A stretch of 64,000 nucleotides of DNA from Atherix ibis. Taxonomy: Eukaryota > Arthropoda > Insecta > Diptera > Athericidae. Below the pieces are notes generated by a model. The model was not told the DNA's origin and searched no databases. It worked only from the letters and a program-made list of their open reading frames with translations. Numbering within the stretch: the stretch's first letter is position 1; the number at the start of each line of letters is the position of its first letter. The stretch covers positions 73,643,622 to 73,707,621 of the forward strand of contig OY282606.1 of assembly GCA_958298945.1 (NCBI GenBank). The letters run 5' to 3'. Position numbers and translations under genes: made by a program. Below are positions 1 through 11,584 of the stretch, one piece after another.

Positions 1-1370
1 TATTTTTTTTTACAAAAAAATTAAACAATAGTTTTAAAAAAAATATACAAAAAAAAACCATAATTTTCACTTGTCTTGGTTGTAATTAGTTTTTTTTCCA
101 TTTTCGAAAATACTAATACTATTTTTAGACTGGAAAATTATGAAAGGGATAAAACCAAAAGGGAAAAAAAATACACTCAAACACTTTTGCAATATTCTCT
201 TCCCGACCCCATAATAAATTGTGCAAGTCCATCCGCAAAAAAGCGGACTTGGCTGAATGGCGGATAAAACGATCGACACAATTAAATAAAACAACCGATT
301 AACAAAGCTGAATACAAAAAAAAAGGTGAAAAAGTGACACAATTTAAAGATGGATTTACATTTAAAAAAAAACGTATTTTTTCTCACACAAATTACAAGA
401 GTTAGTGTGTATGGTTGTAAGTCCGCCATTTTTTCCTTAATAAATTTCGAAGAAATACTTATCCATTAAACGATTATGAAACCGCTATAATAAATAAAAT
501 AATTACACTGTTTTACTAATATTTGTATAAACACACATACCCGCCCACCCCCAAACCCATTCGCATGCTGTCAATGGGATATTATTGGTGGAGTTAATGT
601 TGTGTGCGTGCGCCTAATTTAATCGTTTATGTTTGCCCATGTTTTATTGGAGCGCTTAAAGTGTACGAGTACACACCGAAAATTAGAACTTCCGCTGACC
701 TCGTTCATTCAGTATTTCTGAAACACCATCACCTTCACCTCGTCGCTCTGTCCAAAGCCAATATTCAAACCAGCACAAAACACTCTTTACCGAACCGCAG
801 TTTCCAACGGGATTACACGACCATCGGGTGTGTCCAGATCAAACTAGTTGCGCTTGTGCGCCATGTTGCAATATTCGAATTTCTTCCCAGGCGCACACAC
901 ATTCAAAAACTGATTATTGATCTTTTCACTTTTTTCTGCGTCCTTTCCGCGCTTACTCATACAATTGTATGGTCTGTTCTCTAGCCCTTCAAATCACTCG
1001 ACGCACTATTTTACCAGTTCACATGTACAACTACATACACGAGTGCAGGTCCACACGCACTCAACAATTACGGAAAATATGCAGTGTGGGTTGTTCAGTG
1101 TACGGACGGGGGGCAGTTGTTAAAATTGAAATTTTCTTCTTTTAATAATATTTTCAGTGTACACGATGCCATACGTTCGTCCAAAACGAAATCATTATTA
1201 TCCGCCCACGCACACACTCTCAATAATTCACATCATATAACACATGTTTGATCGTTTAAAATGTGCGTTTTTTTTTTATTTCTCAAAAGTCCTGACAATG
1301 CAGGAAGCGATTTAATGTTTACCTTCTTTTAAAACTCATTAAATTACTCAGAAAAATTAACATTGTCGCT
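1..1370. other. A+T-rich non-coding sequence, no gene recognised
   Basis: Both ends of this stretch are A/T tracts. The middle (about 540-1130) has normal composition with CA-rich words typical of fly spacer DNA. The open frames here give low-complexity or unrecognisable peptides without domain motifs, so I do not call them genes. The 540-1130 block could be regulatory sequence, but nothing specific is visible. Confidence 0.5.
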
Positions 1371-4300
1371 ATTAGAGCTAGTTCTAAAAAAATTACTAAT
1401 GGCTCTTAGTGCGTAACCATCTTTTTAGTACTTTTCAAAGTTTAGTACTTCAGTGAAAACTTTTTTTTCTTCTGTACAATTTAATAATTTAGTATTAAAG
1501 GATAAGTCGTTTTTTTAGCACTTAATTCTTTTAGTACTTAAATGAAAGGCATTCATACTTTTGAAGTTATAATTTTGTATGCTTGCAAATATTCAAAGAT
1601 GAAAATTACGAGCATCAAAATTTATAACATAAAATAGACAATTTCCTTCTCAAAGTATTCAATTATAGTACTAAAATGTTAGTACTAAAATTGAATACTT
1701 GGAGAAGAAAATCTTATTTTTTAGCAAATTTTTGTCGTGATACATTATCACCATATATTAATACACAAATGCATGTGTACATATTTAAAGTATTTTTTTA
1801 ATTATAACCAGTAGCAAGTTCTTCGTTACTTTTAGTACAACAAAATTAAAAATTACTCAACTAAAAATTACTCAGGTTCTCAAGAGAGTAATAATTTTGA
1901 AATAATTCAAATTAAACTCATATTATTTTTAGAGCAAAAGTTATGATTCAATAAAAAAAATAATTTAAGTAACACAAGGTCGGTCAGAAGTAGTTTAAAT
2001 ACTAAAAAAAAAATTTAGTACGTATAAATTTTAGTACTAATTTTATTATTTATTGAAGAAGTAAATTTTAGTAAAATCCCCAATCTTATACTCAATATTA
2101 ATATCGAAAAGAAACCTTTTGGCAAAAATTCCCTCGAATTTAGTAAAAATGCATCTTTTAGTACAAAACACAAATCTATTATAATTTGTCACAATTTTAG
2201 TACGAAAATTATCATTATTTAAATTTACATTATATGCAATAGGGGATGGAAATTATTTCGTACAGACCAGTTTTAGCGCTTAAAGAAAAATTTAGCTCAT
2301 ACTGGATTAGTGGTACTATTTTTTTTTAGAAGAAGCAAATTTTTAGTAAATTAATTTTTTCTACCTTCGCTCGAATTTAGTAAAAATGCATTTTTTAGTA
2401 CAAAACACAAATTTATTATAATTATTCATAATTTTTAGTACTAAAATTATCATTATTTAAATTTACATTATATGCAATTGGGGATGGAAATTATTTCGTA
2501 CAAACCAGTTTTACCACCCAAAGACAAATTTAGCTCGTACTGGATTTGTGGTACTTTTTTTGTTTTAGAAAAAGCAAATTTTCAGTAAATTATTTTTTTT
2601 ACTTTCGCTCGAATTTAGTAAAAATACATCTTTTAGTACAAAACACAAATTTATTATAATTATTCACAATTTAAGTACTCTAAAATTCTTGAATTTGTAT
2701 ATTTTCTATGCTTTATGTTTTTAAAGACAATTGAAACAATTAAAAAAAAATCCCATTTTATATAAATATTCAATTAAAATTGTTTTAAAAAATAATAGAG
2801 AACTTTAACATAAATTAATTAGCAACTTAAATATGATTGATAATTAATATTTGATGGCATGCCATTGCTACCCAGATTTTCAATATTCTTTGCCAGTGAA
2901 GAAAAAATTAAAAAAAAACGTTTGTCCAGTTTTTATTATAACGAATACGAGCGAGCGAACTCCCCCAGAACTCCGAGCAACATCGTAATCAGCGGCAATG
3001 GAATGATAATAGCCCGCTTGCCTGGCCTGTCGTAATCATCATCGGCCATGCACTTTTCAATAATAAATAATCTCGACGTGCCCGTTCACAAATGGCAACC
3101 CACACCACCACCACCGCATTGCATATACAACAAAATCGGTCGAACCCGACCCCAAAAAGAAAAAGAAAAATAACAACGCTTATGCCCACTTTTGTGGATA
3201 TTTTGTTATTTTTCGAGAGAGACTGCTCGCATTTTTGTCGTTTCTTTGGTCCTTTTCTTACCCTCTTCCTGGCTAATTACACTATCGTCTCCTTCACAAC
3301 ATTTTTCCCCACAACACATTACGAAGCAAACGAGAGCAAAATGAAATTTTTTCCATTTTTTTAATCTCTTTTTGTCTTCGTCATTTTCGAAAATTTCTAC
3401 TAAAAATAGCACCCATTAAAACAGCAAAACACAAATTCATTACAGCCTGTCTAGAGGTTGAGGCTTGGGGATAGGGCCGTGTACGAGTTACGTTCTCATG
3501 GAAAATTCATATTTTTAGCGAAATAATCAATCACACAATCTTTAATGAGAAAGAATTTCGATTTGTTTCCCCCCCCCCCTTTTTTTGCTGTTTTTTTTAC
3601 TGATGTTTTATCATAAATAGGAATTTATTATTGTCTCTTTTATTAGGTTTTTATATTATTTTTTTGTTGTTGCTATTATCAGAATCTCTTTTGCTTTGTT
3701 TTTTTTGTTCGCTTCTGATCTCTTATAGAGAAGGAGAGACGACTATTTTCTTCTCTTTTTTCTCGTTTTTTTTTGTTGTTGATAAATATCAATTCATTCG
3801 ATCGCAATAATAATAACACACGATCATGAAAGATAGTAAATGGCAGTGATAGTCGTAGGGGAAATGTTCTTAATTACTTTAGTATTTAGTACTGACTTTT
3901 AAGTACTAATCTCATCGAACTTAATAAAAAATCGTCGTTTAGTACTTAATCGCGTTAATTTTCGTCTTATTTAACTAATAAAAATATGAAACAAATTAGA
4001 CTTTGTACTAAAAAGTGCAAATGGGAATAATTTTCGTATTTCTTAATTTCAAAAATCAAAATAAATAAAAAATCATATTTGTAAAAAAAAAAACTAATAG
4101 CATTAATTAAATATTTATCTCAGGTGAGTACTAAAAAAAATAACTTTTCGCACTCAATTGAAAATATTTCCTTTCTATTTTTGGTGCTAAATTATTGTTT
4201 AGCGCATATAATTGAAAAATTAATTTTAGAACACAAATTCCATTTTTAGTACAAACATGTAAGTTGCATTTTTAGTGCTAAAATGTATACAAAATTTTGG

Positions 4301-4620
4301 GAACTACAAACTTGATTGTGTGTGCTACCAATGCAATGAACCTTTTAGCACTTACCTGAATAATGGCTTTCACGATTAATAATAAAATTAGAATAGTTTT
4401 TTTTCCAAATATTATTGGTAATTACTTTTCTAATTTTCAAAACAAACACAATTTGTACTTTTTAATAGAAAAAAAATATGAAAACTATCACTCAATTGTG
4501 TAAATTTAATATTTTTTAGTACATAAATACAAAGTGCATATTTGAGTTAATTTTGTTTGTTGAAAACAAGTTTCTGTATAATTTCTTAAATCAAAACTTT
4601 GTAACTGGGATTATTTAAAA
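1371..4620. repeat. Field of dispersed TTTAGTAC / GTACTAAA words
   Basis: About twenty copies of the 8-mer TTTAGTAC or its reverse complement are scattered over 3.2 kb, often as TTTTAGTACT or TAGTACTAAAA. Outside this stretch the word is rare, with a few copies near 15.5-15.7 kb. The copies are not evenly spaced. They may be debris of an old local repeat, since the 238-bp tandem repeat at 2050-2690 contains several of them. No coding potential is visible. Confidence 0.6.
2050..2690. repeat. Tandem repeat, unit about 238 bp, about 2.7 copies
   Basis: The anchor CTCGAATTTAGTAAAAAT begins at 2133, 2370 and 2608, a period of 237-238 bp. Copies 1 and 2 share long blocks, for example the stretch from CAAAACACAAAT through ATTATATGCAAT and GGGGATGGAAATTATTTCG. 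The third copy is partial, and a degraded partial copy precedes 2133. Divergence is mainly point changes and A/T length differences. There is no coding frame. Confidence 0.85.
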
Positions 4621-5469
4621 AAAAATTCAACTTACTGATTTTTCTGGGAAAATTTTTTTTCACTGAGCACCTATTTTATCATTAATTTTTGAGATAATCA
4701 AATTTTCTTTTTAAAAGAAAACTTAAAATATTTTTAAAAATCATAAATTATTTAGGCAGTCGTCTTATTATTTTCTTTGAAAATATTCATTCTTTTCTAG
4801 ATAATTTTTGAATAGTTTAAAAGGAAATTTTCATGACCAACGTGTTCTTGGAAGAACAATTTTTTTCTCAATGTCAACTCTTACAATATTCTTAATTTAA
4901 AGCAAAAATAATCTCACCGGACGGCTGACAATTCGCTAGAATTGATAAAATAAACCAACCAATTTTGTTGGCTCAATTTTATCATTAAAAAAAAATTAGG
5001 AAACTTCGAAAACGCTCTCATTTAAAAACTCTGAATTCTATTAATTTTCATGTTTCTTTTCGTAGAGTTTTGGAAAAGAGGATGAAGAGTGCAATAATAC
5101 AACAAAATTTACTCACTTCAGGATACACTAAGTTGCTTGGGTTTACTATTATTAATAAATTCAAAAGCATTGATTCTTCTATATAAATAAATGTATTAAT
5201 TGTAGGTAAAATAATAAAAAAAAATTGAATTTGGAATAAAAATTAGGACACACAACACAGCACCATATCAAAATTTCTCATAATTTTTATTGTTTTTTTT
5301 TATTATAATTAATTTTATCGTATTTTTTTTTATTAGAAAATTTGCATAATTGAAATTCGTTATTTAAAAAGAAAAGAAAATGTTTTGTTGTTTAGAATAA
5401 TGAACCAAAAAAACCAAATTATTTTCACTTTAAGTGTTCACTTATTGACTGAACATGACGAACTGTCAA
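2691..5469. other. A+T-rich non-coding sequence, no gene recognised
   Basis: This is mostly A/T tracts. A short normal-composition block lies at about 2950-3350 and contains a CCACCACCACC-rich stretch. A C10 run occurs near 3571. Nothing gene-like is visible on either strand. Confidence 0.5.
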
Positions 5470-6075
5470 AAATCATTTCAGATTCAAAAAAACAAAAACA
5501 AAAAAAAACGGAAATGGAGGAGAAGAAACAATAATTTTACATATCCGAAAAGAGTATAAACAGAAAAGCGGAAAGGTACGATAAGAGAAGAAATGAAATA
5601 GAAATCAAGAAAGTACAATAGTAAGAGAGAGCGCGCGCAAAACTTTATAAACAGAAAAATACTTTCCGGCTCGGGCGAAAACGCGGCCAAGAGAAACAAG
5701 ATTGAGAGAAAAAACTGAATATTTAAAATTAGTAACCAAGAATGGAGTTCCTAGAAACTATAATAGGAAGAATGGGAGAGCATAAAAACTAAAATCAGTG
5801 AGAAAAGTGAGAAAAAACAACCAAAGAGTTAAGCAATTGTATAATAAAATTAAATGAGAGGAGAAAAAAGAATGCAACACTCGATGAAGAGCAGATACTT
5901 GATTGTCAAAACAAAAAACAAGAAAAATGCAAAATTAGAGAATAAAAGGAGAGAGAGTAGCCAGTAGAAGAGGAGATAGGAAGGGTTTCAGAGTGACAGA
6001 GAACATAACACCTAACAATGGTGAAATTTTTACCGAAAAATAAACAGGAGATTAACAATAAGAAGTGGAGGGTAA
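5470..6075. repeat. Purine-rich strand block (R on +, Y on -)
   Basis: For about 600 bp the + strand is dominated by A and G words such as GAGAAGAAACA, AAGAGAGAGCGCGCG and GGAGAGAGAGTAG. The complementary strand therefore gives F/L/S-rich pseudo-peptides that are not genes. Similar asymmetry occurs at 13.16-13.37 and 25.49-25.94 kb, and with opposite polarity (pyrimidine-rich +) around 17.4-18.1 kb. Confidence 0.6.
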
Positions 6076-6614
6076 TTAGTTTTTTATTTATTTCTTTCTT
6101 TCTTACTAGTTTCTTTCCTTTAACATTGAATAAAATTAAGAGAAAAATAGAATAAAAATTACAGGATGAGATAATAATTAATTGTAGAGAAATCATTTTT
6201 TAAAAAATGCATTTAAGATCATTTTTTGTGTTTGCATAAGCATTTGTAAATACAGGGTAATGCGAAACTATTTTTTTTTTGCGCGAAAATGCATTAAAAT
6301 CAGATGCGTGGTGATTGGCAGACAGAATTAATTTTTCACAATTACATATTTACAGACTATTACAATGTGCTTATTTTTATATTAACTGTTATATATTACA
6401 ATTTTAAAAATTAAAAAAAATCTTTTTTTTGTTGTTTTTTTAAGAATGATAATTTTTTTACCAAAAAAGGGGAAAAAAAGTCAAAAAATGAAATTATTTA
6501 TTTAAAAAAAATTAAAAAAACCATACCTACCTTTTTTTGTTATTAGGTAAGAAAATGGGATTATAATATATAAAGAATATAGAAAAATACTCGTTTTTCT
6601 TAAAGAAAGAGCTT
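6076..6614. other. A+T-rich non-coding sequence
   Basis: Only A/T tracts and the isolated word ACAGGGTAATGCGAAACTAT near 6254 are seen. That word resembles a DNA-transposon end, but no partner end was found. Confidence 0.5.
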
Positions 6615-7300
6615 AGCTTTTTATAAGGTAAAGAGGGAATTGGGGGAAATATTTTTGAAGAACGAAAATGACTATTATTTCTTACATAATTTTCTTTTTT
6701 TTTAGTTTAAGCTTTTCTACAAAGAATTATCATGCTTAAATAAAAGGAATTTTTATCTCAGATCTTTTTATCTGACATAATTTTTATCTAAATCATGTAA
6801 AAGCGATTTTTATCTCAGATCCTTTAGAGGAAAATTATTTTAATCGTACTTAACATAATTTTCCACTTTTTTTTAAATTTTGGGTTGAATTAGTGGCACT
6901 AAATTTTTTATATTTAGACAGAAATATGTAAGCTCAATAGGAAAATTATTTTGAAAAAACATCTAAAATAAATCGAAATTCTAACTTAACTATTTATAAG
7001 GCAAAGAGGTAATTATGGGAAATATTTTTCCCCTTAAAGAGCCCTTATTTCTTACATCATTTGCTCTTTTTATCTTAGCTTTTCTACAAAGTATTAAATT
7101 TTATAAAAGGGATCATTTATCCCATATATTTTAGGGGGAAATTATTTTCACTGTACTAAACATAATTGTCCACTTTTTTTTTTAAATCCGGGTTGCATTA
7201 ATGTGGCGCCTAAAATTGTCTATTTAAATAGAAATATCTAAGCTCAATAGGAAAATAATTTTGAAACAAGAACTAAAATAGGTCGAAATTCTAAAGTAAG
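6615..7300. repeat. Tandem segmental duplication, about 373 bp x 2
   Basis: Two adjacent diverged copies share an ordered series of words: TTATAAGG(T/C)AAAGAGG, GGGAAATATTTTT, TATTTCTTACAT, GCTTTTCTACAAAG, then AACATAATT.TCCACTTTTTTTT, AAGCTCAATAGGAAAAT and ATCGAAATTCTAA. The first words start near 6621 and 6994, giving a period of about 373 bp. No protein or transposon end is recognisable in the unit. Confidence 0.8.
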
Positions 7301-9147
7301 TTACCTTCTAGATCCTAAATATTTATAGTTTTTTATACTTCAAATTAAAATTACTTTACTTTAAACCACAACACTTTAAATATAATCTTCAAATAAAGAT
7401 ATTTTTGTGCCTGTAATCAATCGGATTTATATAGAAAAAACTAATTATTAAATAAAATCTCTTAAAAAAAAAATTTAAAAAAAGCCTTTTTTAACAAAAT
7501 TTAATCAACAAAAACCAATTATAATAATTATGAAAACAATAAAATGGTCTGATTTTATTCAAATATATAAAAAAAATTCCCAATTAATAACTTAACTTTT
7601 TATATTAAAATAAAATAAAATAAAACAACACTTTTAAATGCGTATAAAAATTATAACTTTCTTTAAATTAACCGCAAATAATAATTTTTTTAAATTGAAA
7701 ACTAAAATTCCTAATAAAAAATATCAAACCGCAAATATTTTAATTGGTAATATCAAGAATAGAACAAATTAAATATTAAAAATTATTCAAAAAAAAATTT
7801 GTTAAAATAGAAATTGGCATTTGGTTTTGTTTTTGTTTTTATAGCCACGTAAATACACTCCCTTAATTTAAAAAAAAAGATCGTCGGCCAGCTATAGCAA
7901 TTGCAATTAATGCGTTTCATTATGAATTAATTATTTTAAAAAAATAATACAATAATTTATGCAATTACGAGAAGATTAAAGAAACCACTTCCGATTAGAC
8001 CAATCAAGTAGAAAATTTCCGCTGACAATTCCTACTAATTTAAACTAATTTTATTTTTAGTTATTTGCTTTTTTTTGTTGGAAAATATCAAATTAACATA
8101 ATTTTGTTTTTATAATTCCCTTGATAATTGTAAATTTAATTATAAAGCGTAAAATAAATTACGAAATTTTTGCTTCTTCTTCAAATTAGTAACTATTTCA
8201 GACTGATTGATAATTTTAATTGAAAAGCAATTAATTAATTTAAAATATATTAGTTTTTTTTTAGAAAACACTTTTTAAAAAAATTATTTGGTTTGCTTTT
8301 TTTTAAAATAAACAAATTTCGATTACAATTTGGCCGTTATTAAATATTTTCGAAAAATTTCCATATCAAATAATTTCGTTAGTTTAATTTTTAAATTTGA
8401 CTTTTAATTTGAAGACATTAAAAAAATGTAAAAAAGTATCGTCGACAAACCGATAGAGTTCCCTAGTGGCATAAAAAAGTTTTATCACAACCCCCCTCAA
8501 ATGTCAAAAGTTTGCAAAAATACTAGCCCAATCCACGTTTCCTTGTAAGGGCACATATTCAAACTTCACTCAACACTATATGGTACTAGGGCATGTGCGG
8601 ATCATACATTTGCAAACAATCTGACAAGAGTAATTTTGAGAAAATATCATTAAATTATCAAAAAAAAACAAATAAAAAGAGTGAACATATTTAAAAAAAA
8701 AGGAAATAAAAGCACAGTTAGACAAGATTTATTTTTTAGTGGATTTGTAGTCGAATTAAGTAAAAAAAATAAACGCATTGTTGGTATGGTAAAACTCAGG
8801 TGGTTTTGTGTATGATCCTATCTAGTTGGCTTAACTGAATGGGAATTTTTCGCCATGTCTGTTCTTCTCTGTCTCATTGTCAATGCGGAATCGTACTTTT
8901 TCTTAATTAATTTACCTTTAGATTATACGATATAACAACTGAATGGTAGAAGACCTCTAGACAAAATTTCTGTCAGATTATTTTTCAAAAACATTCGTAA
9001 GAACACACACACACTTGAAAAATAACAGACACATAATAAATTGATTTTAAGTTACTTTTGAATTAAACTATTTATATATGAAAATAGATGAAATATAATT
9101 TAATCTAAATTAAACTATCTGTCAAAATATACAAATGTAAACCCTTA
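7301..9147. other. A+T-rich non-coding sequence, no gene recognised
   Basis: The stretch 7300-8430 is almost pure A/T. From 8440 to 8640 and 8800 to 9000 composition is more normal, for example ACTATATGGTACTAGGGCATGT near 8575, but no open frame or known motif was recognised. Confidence 0.5.
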
Positions 9148-9196
9148 GATTAAAGAATACCTGGAGATAGGCCCGTTCCCTAGGTATTCTTTAATC
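9148..9196. repeat. Perfect 15-bp inverted repeat, 19-nt loop
   Basis: GATTAAAGAATACCT at 9148-9162 is followed after 19 nt by its exact reverse complement at 9182-9196. The flanks pair only weakly, so this is a short hairpin rather than a convincing microRNA precursor. It could also be the residue of a small transposon insertion. Confidence 0.75.
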
Positions 9197-10412
9197 GTTC
9201 GTATATGTATACGGAATTTTCTGGCTTAATTATTGCAGAAGCGGCGAGAAATCGTATTGCTTGTATACTTTTGTGTAGATTTTTTTATATAGACAAGACA
9301 CCCACTGACATCTAGTTTTCGTAAAAGAAATTTATTGAATGGCAAAATAACAATTTATATTCATTTTAATTCACTTATTGGAAACAAAAATACAATTTAT
9401 TTTGATATGACATGGAATTGTATTTTAGGTTTATTATTTATTATTGTAATTATCAAGCGCCTCAATTTTGTAGACTTTCGGAGAATTTTAGAAAACGCCA
9501 ATCTCCATGAAAGTGATAGCATACCGAAATGCTTGTATACTTTTGTTATTTTTCAAGTGGTTATTTTGGCACTTATCGGAAAGTGTAAGTGAAAGTGTAG
9601 TTTTCTATGTGTTTTGAAGTATTTAAGAAAAACTAAGTGTTATATATAAATAGTTATATTGTTGATAACATTTAATAGGAACTTTCGATTTCATAAAATG
9701 AAATGTTTTATGAAGGGTTGCTGGTAATTCAACGAAATGAGGAAGCCGGTAATTTCTTTCTTTCGTTAAGTTTATATCTTTATTTTTACTATAGAAAATA
9801 ACAAAAATTTAGAAAATAACAAAAGTCTCCGAAAATCTACAAAGATTGACGCGCAACTTATCTTTGTAGATTTTTGATTTATTATTTGAAGAAATAAAAA
9901 TAAGAAAAAAAATTATAGTTCTCTTTGAAATTAGTGACTTAAAATATATATTAAGTACACTTTTAGAATCCAGATATCAGTAGAGGTCAAATGTACACAC
10001 AAAAAAACTCGAAACATCCAATATGCATGTTGTTCAATTTATCGCCGCTTGGCGGACAGAAAATTACGTGCAAATAAGACGGTATCCAGGAGTTGTTTAA
10101 TCTAAGAAGCGATTCGGCACTCATAATTTAAATGAGAATCCGGATGGTCTCTGTTCCCTCTCTCTGCCTGTTGCACTAAAACAAACTGTAGATTCTTAGC
10201 GCTTCTAAAATTACGCGCTGCACGATAGCTTGGGTTTTTCAAAATGAAATCAACAAAAAATTTGAAGTTTTATTTTTATTTTTTTGTTGTAAATATTTAA
10301 ATTTTTTTAAAGTAATTTATAATAAAAATTTGTAAATTTTTCAATTTAAAACAAGATTAAAATTTGATCGTGGTTTATTATCAAGTTCAAAAATTAATGT
10401 TATTTCGGAATA
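9197..10412. other. Non-coding sequence, no gene recognised
   Basis: Mixed composition. An open frame at 9335-9592 gives a hydrophobic peptide of about 85 residues without recognisable family features. The block 9960-10230 has normal composition, but nothing specific is recognised in it. Confidence 0.4.
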
Positions 10413-10443
10413 TTAGGTGTAGTAAAAGGAAATCCATTATTTT
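10413..10443. repeat. mariner terminal inverted repeat (3' end of transposase strand)
   Basis: This 31-bp end pairs with 11552-11582 with four mismatches. The TA duplication is immediately outside at 10411-10412. Confidence 0.9.
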
Positions 10444-11397
10444 TGCATTAAATTGAAGGTTTTATTTAGCATAGATAGAATGATACGATTTAGGTCAAAT
10501 ATACACCGTTTTGTTCGATAACTTGTTGCCATTTTGGAGGTAATTTTCATAATGCCTGTCTCATAGAAACCCTCGTCCCTATTGGCAAAAAACTGGGACA
10601 GTCGACTTTCACAATCTTCTATTGAGGCAAATTTTTCACCTGCAAAATCATTCGTCATAGACAGGAAGAAGTGGTAATCACTATAAGGTGGATGCATAAG
10701 AACATCCCAACCAAGGTCCCGGAACTTCTGGCGAGTCACTATCGATGTATGCGGTCTGGCGTTGTCCTGATGGAACACAATTCCTCTCCTATTGGCCAAA
10801 GCTGGCCGCTTCTGGGCGATTGCTTCTTTCAGACGGTCCAATTGTTGACAGTATAGGTCCGAATTAAGAATTCGGCCGTAGGGGAGCAGCTCATAGTAGA
10901 TGATTCCCTGCCAGTCCCACCAAACACACAGCAAAACCTTCCTGGCTTGACCACCGTTTGCGCCGGGTGACCGCGATTTGACCACGACCGTTGTCGCTTG
11001 ACGTTGTCGTAAGTGACCCACTTTTCATCACCAGTAACCATCCGCTTCAGAAATGAATCGATATTGTTGCGATTCAGCAGTGATTCGCAGATGGAAATTC
11101 GGTCCATGAGGTTGTTTTGCGATAACTCGTGTGGCACCCAGGCATCGAGCTTCGTCTTCGAAACAGTGCTTACGTGACGGTCGGACTCGACGATTTCCAT
11201 TATTTTATGCATCTTGGTGCATCTTTGACATCAAAATTACCGGAACGGAATCGACGAAACCAAAATTGCGCGTGATTGACTGTTACAGTATCAGGACCAT
11301 AAACACTATTCACATTTTCAGCTGCCTGGCTTGCGTTTTCGCCTTTATCGAAGAAAAACTGTAAAATATGGCGTATTTTCTCTTTGTTGGTGTCCAT
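10437..11397 (-). pseudogene. mariner transposase pseudogene (D34D class), frameshifted
   Basis: The reading frame starts at ATG 11397 and runs in three overlapping frames. The N-terminal helix-turn-helix region ends in WFRRFRSGNFDVKDAPR. The next piece carries IMEIVESDRHVSTVS, WVPHEL and the first catalytic block VTGDEKW. The third carries KVLLCVWWDWQGIIYYELLP, the second catalytic block VFHQDNARPH and the tail FFANRDEGFYETGIMK. Part of the DNA-binding domain after VSTVS is missing. Between the second and third catalytic Asp only 28 residues remain (PPYSDYHFF), where the family has 34 (a PPYSPDLAPSDYH-type motif). This is an in-frame 18-bp deletion. The enzyme would be inactive even without the frameshifts. 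Confidence 0.92.
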
Positions 11398-11551
11398 CTT
11401 TGACGCGTGCTAAAAAAATAGTGAGTCAAGTAATCACAAAACTGTATGAGAAGCTTTTTTAGTACGAAATCTTATCATTCTAACGCCATCTAGTGCAACC
11501 CGATCGCACTTTTAAAACGTGAGATACAGACTCCTAAAGCCATCTATTGGC

Positions 11552-11582
11552 AAAATAATGGAATACTTTTTACTACACCTTA
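11552..11582. repeat. mariner terminal inverted repeat (5' end of transposase strand)
   Basis: It pairs with 10413-10443. Just inside it lie two CCATCTA words (near 11484 and 11540). The outer one contains the AACGCCATCT motif that recurs elsewhere in the window. Confidence 0.9.
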
Positions 11583-11584
11583 TA

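Larger units (their letters stand above)
10413..11582 (-). mobile_element. mariner element (1,170 bp), inactive, with TIRs and TA duplication
   Basis: The element starts TTAGGTGTAGTAAAAGGAAA at 10413. It ends with the reverse complement of TAAGGTGTAGTAAAAAGTAT at 11582. The terminal 31 bp match at 27 positions. It is flanked by TA at 10411-10412 and 11583-11584, the usual mariner target duplication. Inside, on the minus strand, is a broken mariner transposase. At 1,170 bp it is somewhat shorter than typical full mariners (about 1.3 kb), in line with the deletions seen in the reading frame. It is probably of the mellifera/cecropia-like lineage, judged from remembered protein resemblance. Confidence 0.92.

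Noticed and set aside
604..984. 126-codon plus-strand frame
   Set aside because: The peptide shows no family features and lies in a CA-rich spacer. No splice or promoter support.
9335..9592. 85-codon hydrophobic plus-strand frame
   Set aside because: It begins without supporting signals in A/T-rich DNA. The hydrophobicity follows from T-rich codons, and no family is recognisable.
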